14,207 bases of DNA from an uncultured Porticoccus sp. GTDB taxonomy: Bacteria > Pseudomonadota > Gammaproteobacteria > Pseudomonadales > Porticoccaceae. The stretch covers positions 1 through 14,207 of the forward strand of contig CATLZI010000024.1 of assembly GCA_950063125.1 (NCBI GenBank), written 5' to 3'. The notes beneath the pieces are model-generated. The model was given only the letters and a program-made list of their open reading frames with translations, did no database searches and was not told where the DNA came from. Shown piece by piece: positions 9,446 to 14,207 of the stretch (position 1 is the first letter of the stretch; each line of letters begins with the position of its first letter). Made by a program: the position numbers and the translations under genes.

Positions 9446-9462
9446 AAAAGCTGATAGCTTTT
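9446..9462. terminator. Small AT-rich hairpin after cyaY
   Basis: AAAAGCT and AGCTTTT form a perfect 7-bp stem with a GAT loop, 21 bp past the cyaY stop. The stem's own TTTT end supplies a short U-run on the plus strand, but the stem has little GC. It is a weak candidate for a terminator between cyaY and the Anbu gene. Confidence 0.3.
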
Positions 9463-9538
9463 ACGAATCGAAGCCTTTATTCTTTCCGGTCTCCCGATTA
9501 GACCCCCTCTGCATTGACATGAATTGGTTTTTAGCTAT

Positions 9539-10285
9539 ATGACGTATTGCGTTTCGATAAGATTGAATGAAGGACTGGTTTTCTGTTCTGATTCACGCAC
9601 CAATGCTGGCCCGGACAGAGTCAGCACCTACAGCAAGTTGCACCGCTTTTCCATCCATGGCGATCGTCAGATGATGATGATGTCCGCCGGTAATCTGGCC
9701 ACCAGTCAGGCAGTGATGGCCCAGATTGAGCGGGATCTCAAAGAAGATGCCGACTTTAATTTGCGCAAGGCCTGCTATCTGTCTGAGGTGGCTGATTATA
9801 TTGGTGAGCTGAGCGTCAGGGAGCAAAGCAAATACAAGCAGAATGGGATGAAGGCCGGTTTCAACGCCGAGGCAACCTTTATTCTGGGTGGACAAATCAA
9901 GGGAGTGGATACCGAGCTTTACATGGTATATCCCGAGGGCAACCACATTACCTCCTCGGAACAGTATCCATTTTTGCAAATCGGAGAAACCAAATATGGC
10001 AAACCGATACTGGATCGGATTATCCGTCCCGAAACACCCCACGAGACGGCCATGCGCTGTGCCCTGGTGTCGCTGGATTCAACGATGCGCAGCAACGCTA
10101 CCGTGGGGCCGCCCATCGAGCTGCTTTACTACGAGGCAGACAGCCTGAGCAATCCCAATAAGTATTATAAGTTTGAGGAAAATGATCCCTACCTGGTCAT
10201 GTTGCGTCAGAGCTGGGATGAAAATATACGCAAGGCTTTTAGTGAGTTGCCGTCGTTGAGCCAAGTGTTTGGAGCTGACTTATAA
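9539..10285 (+). CDS. Proteasome-type protease Anbu (peptidase T1 family)
   Basis: This 248-residue Ntn-hydrolase is related to proteasome beta subunits. The start MTYC leaves Thr as the first residue after Met removal, so no propeptide is needed, as in known Anbu proteins. Counting that Thr as 1, D17 (FCSDSRTNAG) and K32 (TYSKLHRF) supply the rest of the catalytic set; MMSAGNLATSQAVM and AEATFILGGQIKG are further family matches. Published Anbu structures show open-ring or helical assemblies, and a physiological substrate has not been firmly shown. A TTG at 9524 would add five residues before Thr and bury the nucleophile, so I reject it. No Shine-Dalgarno is visible. The 3' end overlaps the metallopeptidase gene by 47 nt on the opposite strand. 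It is linked by family knowledge to the alpha-E and ATP-grasp genes. Confidence 0.92.
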   Translation: MTYCVSIRLNEGLVFCSDSRTNAGPDRVSTYSKLHRFSIHGDRQMMMMSAGNLATSQAVMAQIERDLKEDADFNLRKACYLSEVADYIGELSVREQSKYKQNGMKAGFNAEATFILGGQIKGVDTELYMVYPEGNHITSSEQYPFLQIGETKYGKPILDRIIRPETPHETAMRCALVSLDSTMRSNATVGPPIELLYYEADSLSNPNKYYKFEENDPYLVMLRQSWDENIRKAFSELPSLSQVFGADL

Positions 10286-11282
10286 CCCGGTCCACAAATA
10301 CCAGCTTGTTTTCTACTTGGTGATTGATGATAAAAGGGTAGGCATCTTGCCGCCCGACACTCCGGTTGAGTTCATTCAGGGTGATGCTCAGCTCCCGCCA
10401 GATATCAATGCGCGTTTGCATGTCCATGGCTGAGGGCCCGTGATTGATAACACCGTGAGCCGCGGCCGTTTCCAGTGCATCATAGATGTGCAGGTAATGA
10501 CCCCAGCTTTCAGCCCAGTCTTCAGAGGGATGGGCACTGGCATAACTGCTGATGAAATGATCGGCCCAGTCCGGCGCCGGTCCATGCCTGTAGTAGTCAT
10601 CCAGCGCACGGCGGTAATCCTGGCGTTCATCACCGAAGACGTTTCTGAAGGCCTGTTTCATGTCGTCATCCGGATTGAGCCTTGACCAGTAATAGTGCCC
10701 GGATTCATGGCGCAGGTGTCCCAGTACGGTGCGATAGGATTCCTTCATTTCGGATTTGACGGTCACTCGGGCGATATCGTCCGCTTCCATCACGTTGATC
10801 GTAATGACCCCGCCGAGATAGCCGGTGGTGACAAAAGTCTCTGCAAAAAGCGGCTGTGTACGGCCATCTTCAATAAAATCCAGTAGCAGGCCACGCTCGG
10901 GTTCCGACCAGCCGTTTTCAAAAGGTAAGCCCAGTTGTATCAAGGTGAAAAACAGGCGTTTTTTGCCCTGTTCCAGTCGCAACCAGCGTGCCTTGTTCTC
11001 GGGTTGGCTCTGATTGGGGATAGTTCGGTTGAATTGACAGGCAGTACAAAGTGAGTAGTCACTTTGTTTTGGAATCAGCCAGTTACAGACACCAAATTCC
11101 GTTTCGTTGCTACAGAAGCGGAACAACTGCTGATCGCTGGCCTCGAATAACTGGCCATGCACAGCGGTCAGCGTCCGCATTTCCATATTCCCGGGGTCAA
11201 AACCCAGATTGGTTTTGCAGTAGAGGCATTGGCGACTTTCAAAAAAAACCTGATTGCCACAGTGGCAGAAAAACTTCTTCAT
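10239..11282 (-). CDS. Zinc-ribbon putative zinc metallopeptidase
   Basis: This 347-residue protein has no signal peptide or membrane segment, so it is probably cytosolic. Two cysteine clusters, C6/C8/C19/C22 (CHC...CLYC) and C57/C66/C79/C82, suggest two zinc-ribbon-like knuckles in the first 85 residues. The catalytic part has H192-E193-S194-G195-H196 in LGHLRHESGHYYW, a gluzincin-type HExxH, with acidic residues E254/D255/E258 in HPSEDWAESWGHY as likely third metal ligand. This fits the family annotated as putative zinc-binding metallopeptidase (Peptidase_Mx type); activity is predicted only. It starts inside the alpha-E stop (ATGA overlap), so the two are translationally coupled. Its 3' end overlaps the opposite-strand Anbu gene. 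It may trim or process the product of the ATP-grasp protein; this is inference. Confidence 0.8.
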   Translation of the reverse strand: MKKFFCHCGNQVFFESRQCLYCKTNLGFDPGNMEMRTLTAVHGQLFEASDQQLFRFCSNETEFGVCNWLIPKQSDYSLCTACQFNRTIPNQSQPENKARWLRLEQGKKRLFFTLIQLGLPFENGWSEPERGLLLDFIEDGRTQPLFAETFVTTGYLGGVITINVMEADDIARVTVKSEMKESYRTVLGHLRHESGHYYWSRLNPDDDMKQAFRNVFGDERQDYRRALDDYYRHGPAPDWADHFISSYASAHPSEDWAESWGHYLHIYDALETAAAHGVINHGPSAMDMQTRIDIWRELSITLNELNRSVGRQDAYPFIINHQVENKLVFVDRVISQLQTLGSTTATH

Positions 11283-12217
11283 GATTGCATGGGCAAAAAC
11301 CAGGCTGTATTGATGGCATCGTCAAGTTGATTGAGTGATATTTGCAGCTGATCGATAAATTGGTGCAGTTGCGCGAGGGTCATGTTTTCCGCATCAAACC
11401 GGGTCAGCTTTTGCAGTGCCGATTCCACTATCTGGATCGCATCGCCATTGTTGCTCAGTGGCTGCAGTTCTTCAAGGATTCCTGTCAGGCAAAAGTAAAC
11501 GGTACGGGGCAGCCTGGCTTCCTTGAAAATAAAGTTGACCACAGCGTTTGGTTCCACCAGTGGGCCAATTTTGTGGCGATAGGCGCTCATCGCCGAGAGC
11601 GATTTAAGCATGCTGCCCCACAGCAGGGGGTCGATCGCCTGATTAGTTTCTGCTCTGCCCAAAATGGCGCCTGCACCCACGTCGATAATGCGAGTGCTCA
11701 TGTCGGCTCGTTCCAGCAGGTGCCCCAGTTTTATAAAGCGGTGTGAGTGCTCCCGGAAGAGGGTGGTCATCAGCAGGCCATTGACCATCTGGCAGCGGGA
11801 AATAATCTGTTCCAGAAATTCGTAGCGGTGACGTCGGCCAATCGACTTTTCTGCCGTCTCCTGCGTGTAGATGAACAGTTCATTGACATGCTCCCAGGTC
11901 TCTTCGGGCAGTACATCGCGGGTGGTGCGGACATTCTCCCGAGCCGCCCTTACCGAATTGCTGATGCTCGAAGCGTTTTCCTGATCCGCAATCAGGAAGC
12001 GGAGAACGTTCTGCTCGTTAAAGACCCGATACCGCTTTGTATAAACTGGCTCTGCATCCAGCATTTGGATGAGCACCTCCCAGCCGACCTGGGTGTCACG
12101 GGGCAAGTCCATTATCAGGTGAGTATAGGCATTGGTCAGTCTGGCCGTATTCTCTGCGCGCTCCAGATAGCGGGCCATCCAGTAGAGTCGTTCGGCAACG
12201 CGGGACAGCATCGTCAT
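11279..12217 (-). CDS. Alpha-E domain protein
   Basis: This 312-residue, mostly helical protein is of the alpha-E family (DUF403). It opens with the typical MLSRVAERLYWMARYLERAENTARL, is rich in conserved Glu and Arg along long helices (for example QENASSISNSVRAARENVRT and LLERADMSTRIIDVGAGAIL), and ends FLPMQS. No catalytic activity is known. In many bacteria it is encoded beside, or fused to, a circularly permuted ATP-grasp protein, and it is predicted to act with it in peptide synthesis or tagging. The ATG at 12217 shares one base with the stop of that ATP-grasp gene (TGATG), with GGAGG 7 nt upstream, so the pair is coupled. It overlaps the metallopeptidase start by 4 nt. Confidence 0.92.
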   Translation of the reverse strand: MTMLSRVAERLYWMARYLERAENTARLTNAYTHLIMDLPRDTQVGWEVLIQMLDAEPVYTKRYRVFNEQNVLRFLIADQENASSISNSVRAARENVRTTRDVLPEETWEHVNELFIYTQETAEKSIGRRHRYEFLEQIISRCQMVNGLLMTTLFREHSHRFIKLGHLLERADMSTRIIDVGAGAILGRAETNQAIDPLLWGSMLKSLSAMSAYRHKIGPLVEPNAVVNFIFKEARLPRTVYFCLTGILEELQPLSNNGDAIQIVESALQKLTRFDAENMTLAQLHQFIDQLQISLNQLDDAINTAWFLPMQS

Positions 12218-13662
12218 CAGTTTCCCTCCACAATCCAGGTGTCTTTGCTGCCGCCGCCCTGTGAGGAGTTGACCACGAGAGAGCCTTTCGTCATGGCGAC
12301 TCTTGTCAGCCCGCCCGGTGTGACCCAGGTATCTTTGCCCTGCAGGATAAAGGGGCGCAGATCCAGGTGGCGTGGCTCTACCGTGTGGTCGATATAGGTC
12401 GGCGCAGTCGATAATGACAGGGTGGGCTGAGCAATATAGTTGCGTGGATTATTTTCAATCAGCGCGGCAAACTCCCTGCGCGTCTGGGCGCTGGCATGGG
12501 GGCCAACCATGATGCCGTAACCACCTGACTCATTGGCGGGCTTTACCACCAGCTTATCGAGGTTGGCCAGCACATACTCTCGGTCTTTTTCTATCATGCA
12601 CAGATAGGTTTTTACGCTATCGATCAAGGGCTCCTGTTTGAGGTAATAGCGAATCATATCGGGTACATAGGCGTAAATCACCTTGTCGTCCGCTACGCCG
12701 CTTCCCGGGGCATTGGCAATGGCAACATTCCCCGCCTTCCAGGCCCGCATGATGCCGGGAACCCCTAACATGGAGTCCTTGCGAAACGCCTCCGGATCAA
12801 TGAAATCTTCATCTATGCGGCGATAGACCACATCCACTTTTACCGGCCCGTCCACGGTGCGCATATACACACAGTCGTCGTCACCGGTATGCAGATCGCT
12901 ACCCTCTACCAGTTCAGCGCCCATACTTTGGGCAAGAAATGCATGTTCAAAGTAGGCGGAGTTATAGATACCGGGCGTCAGCACGGCAATGCATGGCTTT
13001 CGGGTTTCGCGGGGAGAGAGGGAAGCGAGTGTTTGATAGAGTTTTGACGGATAGTCGTCCACCGGCTGGATACTGTAGTTTTCAAACAGCTCCGGCAAAA
13101 CACGTTTAGTGATCTCCCTGTTTTCGAGCATGTAGGACACACCGGAGGGCACCCGCAGATTGTCCTCCAGCACATAGAATTTTCCGTTGCTGTTGCGCAC
13201 CAGATCGGAGCCGCAGATATGGGCCCATGCGCCATAACGAGGCGAAACTCCTGCGCACTGGGGTTTATAGTTGGTAGATTCCAATACAATGTCTGCAGGC
13301 ATCAACTGGTCGGCGAGGATGCGCTGTTTATTATAAATATCATCGATAAAGCAGTTGAGGGCACGGGTGCGCTGTTGCAAGCCAAGACTGATCTTCGACC
13401 ACTCCTTTGCCGTAATGGTTCGGGGGATGATGTCGAATGGCCAGTTTCGATCAATATTGCCGCCCTCTGTATAAACCGTGAAAGAGATGCCCATATCCCG
13501 GATCGCCAGCTCTGCCGCAGAGCGTCGCTCATTAATCTCCTCCTCTGGCAGGCGCTGCAGAAAATTGATCATACCCCGTGCGGCAGTTCTCGGATTTCCT
13601 GAACTGGTTAGCAGCTCGTCATAAAACAAGCTGGAGTTATAGCCTTGCCAGGTTTTATTCAT
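12217..13662 (-). CDS. Circularly permuted type 2 ATP-grasp protein
   Basis: This 481-residue cytosolic protein belongs to the DUF404/DUF407 (COG2308) circularly permuted ATP-grasp family. Motifs in order: the GISFTVYTEGG region (58-68), YVLEDNLRVPSGVSYML (163-179), NAPGSGVADDK (317-327), the nucleotide-binding lysine K374 with a glycine-rich loop in VVKPANESGGYGIMVGP (372-388), RHLDLRPF (431-438) with metal-binding candidates, and NSSQGGGSKDTW (465-476). ATP-grasp enzymes join a carboxylate to an amine through an acyl phosphate; family members are predicted peptide or amide ligases of unknown substrate. It is the first gene of a three-gene coupled unit. An AGGAGG site lies 13 nt before the ATG, further than usual. 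A start at a more distant codon is not supported. Confidence 0.93.
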   Translation of the reverse strand: MNKTWQGYNSSLFYDELLTSSGNPRTAARGMINFLQRLPEEEINERRSAAELAIRDMGISFTVYTEGGNIDRNWPFDIIPRTITAKEWSKISLGLQQRTRALNCFIDDIYNKQRILADQLMPADIVLESTNYKPQCAGVSPRYGAWAHICGSDLVRNSNGKFYVLEDNLRVPSGVSYMLENREITKRVLPELFENYSIQPVDDYPSKLYQTLASLSPRETRKPCIAVLTPGIYNSAYFEHAFLAQSMGAELVEGSDLHTGDDDCVYMRTVDGPVKVDVVYRRIDEDFIDPEAFRKDSMLGVPGIMRAWKAGNVAIANAPGSGVADDKVIYAYVPDMIRYYLKQEPLIDSVKTYLCMIEKDREYVLANLDKLVVKPANESGGYGIMVGPHASAQTRREFAALIENNPRNYIAQPTLSLSTAPTYIDHTVEPRHLDLRPFILQGKDTWVTPGGLTRVAMTKGSLVVNSSQGGGSKDTWIVEGN

Positions 13663-13675
13663 AAATTGTCATGCA

Positions 13676-13681
13676 CCTCCT
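13676..13681 (-). promoter_or_regulatory. Ribosome-binding site with unusual spacing (ATP-grasp gene)
   Basis: On the minus strand AGGAGG is a near-perfect Shine-Dalgarno, but the ATG at 13662 is 13 nt after it. A closer ATG at 13672 is only 3 nt away and opens a five-codon frame (MTIYE then stop) that runs over the real ATG. The long spacing or the tiny frame may lower or tune translation. Confidence 0.55.
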
Positions 13682-13815
13682 GTTGTGGCGGATCAGCCGT
13701 CCCGAAGGCAGCCCAATTAATGACAAATTAGCAATCGCTATGCCAACAATAATTGCCGACGGAGAGAACAGGCAGCAGCTCTCTTCTGTAAAACGGTTGT
13801 CGACTGCGCCTTTAT

Positions 13816-13857
13816 TGCGGAGCTGACACAGTCATAGTGGTGTAGCACTGCTCCGCA
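13816..13857. repeat. Inverted repeat just after argH
   Basis: TGCGGAGC (13816-13823) and GCTCCGCA (13850-13857) pair perfectly and enclose a smaller hairpin, AGTG/CACT (13836-13839 with 13846-13849). It starts 2 bp after the argH stop on the minus strand. No T-run follows, so it is a weak terminator candidate or an mRNA 3'-end structure. The rest of the gap to the ATP-grasp gene (13663-13815) holds only the ribosome site; I see no convincing promoter there. Confidence 0.4.
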
Positions 13858-13858
13858 G

Positions 13859-14207
13859 TCAGGTTCGATTGCTGAGTCGCTCGGCCGCAGATTGGACGGC
13901 AATTCTTACTTGTTCGGGTGCTGTGCCCCCAATGTGGTTTCTGGCGGCGACAGAGCCTTCGAGTGTCAATACATCGAACACATCGGTTTCAATGACAGTC
14001 GAGAATTGTCTCAGCTCTTCCAATGACATATCCGAGAGGTCCTTGTTTTCAGCAATTCCAAATGCCACGGATTTGCCGACAATTTCATGTGAATCGCGGA
14101 AGGGAATGCCTTTGCGAACCAGGTAATCGGCGAGATCAGTGGCGGTTGAAAAGCCACGGCGTGCAGCTTCACGCATGGATTCCTTCTTTGGTTGAATAGC
14201 CGGGATC
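13859..14207 (-). CDS. argH: Argininosuccinate lyase (C-terminal part)
   Basis: The visible 115 residues are the C-terminal part of argininosuccinate lyase, which splits argininosuccinate to arginine and fumarate in arginine synthesis. Family signatures are [20 protein letters not shown] with [26 protein letters not shown] and [19 protein letters not shown], ending SNRT. The N-terminal part and the catalytic fumarase-type loop lie beyond the right edge, so the true start is outside the window. The M at 14176 is internal. Confidence 0.94.
   Translation of the reverse strand, partial: IPAIQPKKESMREAARRGFSTATDLADYLVRKGIPFRDSHEIVGKSVAFGIAENKDLSDMSLEELRQFSTVIETDVFDVLTLEGSVAARNHIGGTAPEQVRIAVQSAAERLSNRT

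Noticed and set aside
9514..9541. TTGACA followed 16 bp later by TATATG, a near-consensus sigma-70 promoter for Anbu
   Set aside because: The -10 covers the Anbu start codon, so transcription would begin inside the gene and lose the catalytic threonine. It can be chance or at most an internal start.

Overview
The window is a piece of a gammaproteobacterial chromosome, probably from a marine or environmental lineage of the Pseudomonadales/Cellvibrionales type. The gene order is the argument. A comM-ubiK / glnK-amtB block, an xerC-DUF484-dapF-lysA-lptM run and a divergent cyaY, with argH at the far edge, resemble the Pseudomonas arrangement more than the E. coli one, because lysA lies between lptM and dapF. 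Base composition looks even and no insertion sequence, CRISPR array, tRNA or rRNA was seen. Species cannot be named from the window alone.

Left part (1-4133): comM (N-terminal part only) and ubiK run leftward. Facing them is a nitrogen-control unit: a good sigma-54 promoter with an upstream NtrC-type palindrome drives a TorF-family porin gene, then glnK and amtB, closed by a strong terminator. A second, very similar glnK follows with its own probable promoter. The porin, the ammonium channel and two PII proteins would serve ammonium or nitrogen uptake and its control.

Middle (4229-9424): a periplasmic SIMPL-domain protein, then the leftward cluster lptM-lysA-dapF-DUF484-xerC. It links the last steps of lysine/diaminopimelate synthesis, LPS-transport assembly (LptM) and chromosome dimer resolution (XerC). 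cyaY (frataxin) diverges from lptM.

Right part (9539-13662): an accessory module of a proteasome-like Anbu protease, a two-zinc-ribbon metallopeptidase, an alpha-E protein and a circularly permuted ATP-grasp protein. The last three are translationally overlapped on the minus strand. Anbu runs toward them and its 3' end overlaps the metallopeptidase gene by 47 nt. The transglutaminase-like protease that usually belongs to this family of loci is not present between the flanking housekeeping genes. This is the least understood part of the window. The right edge holds the C-terminal end of argH.
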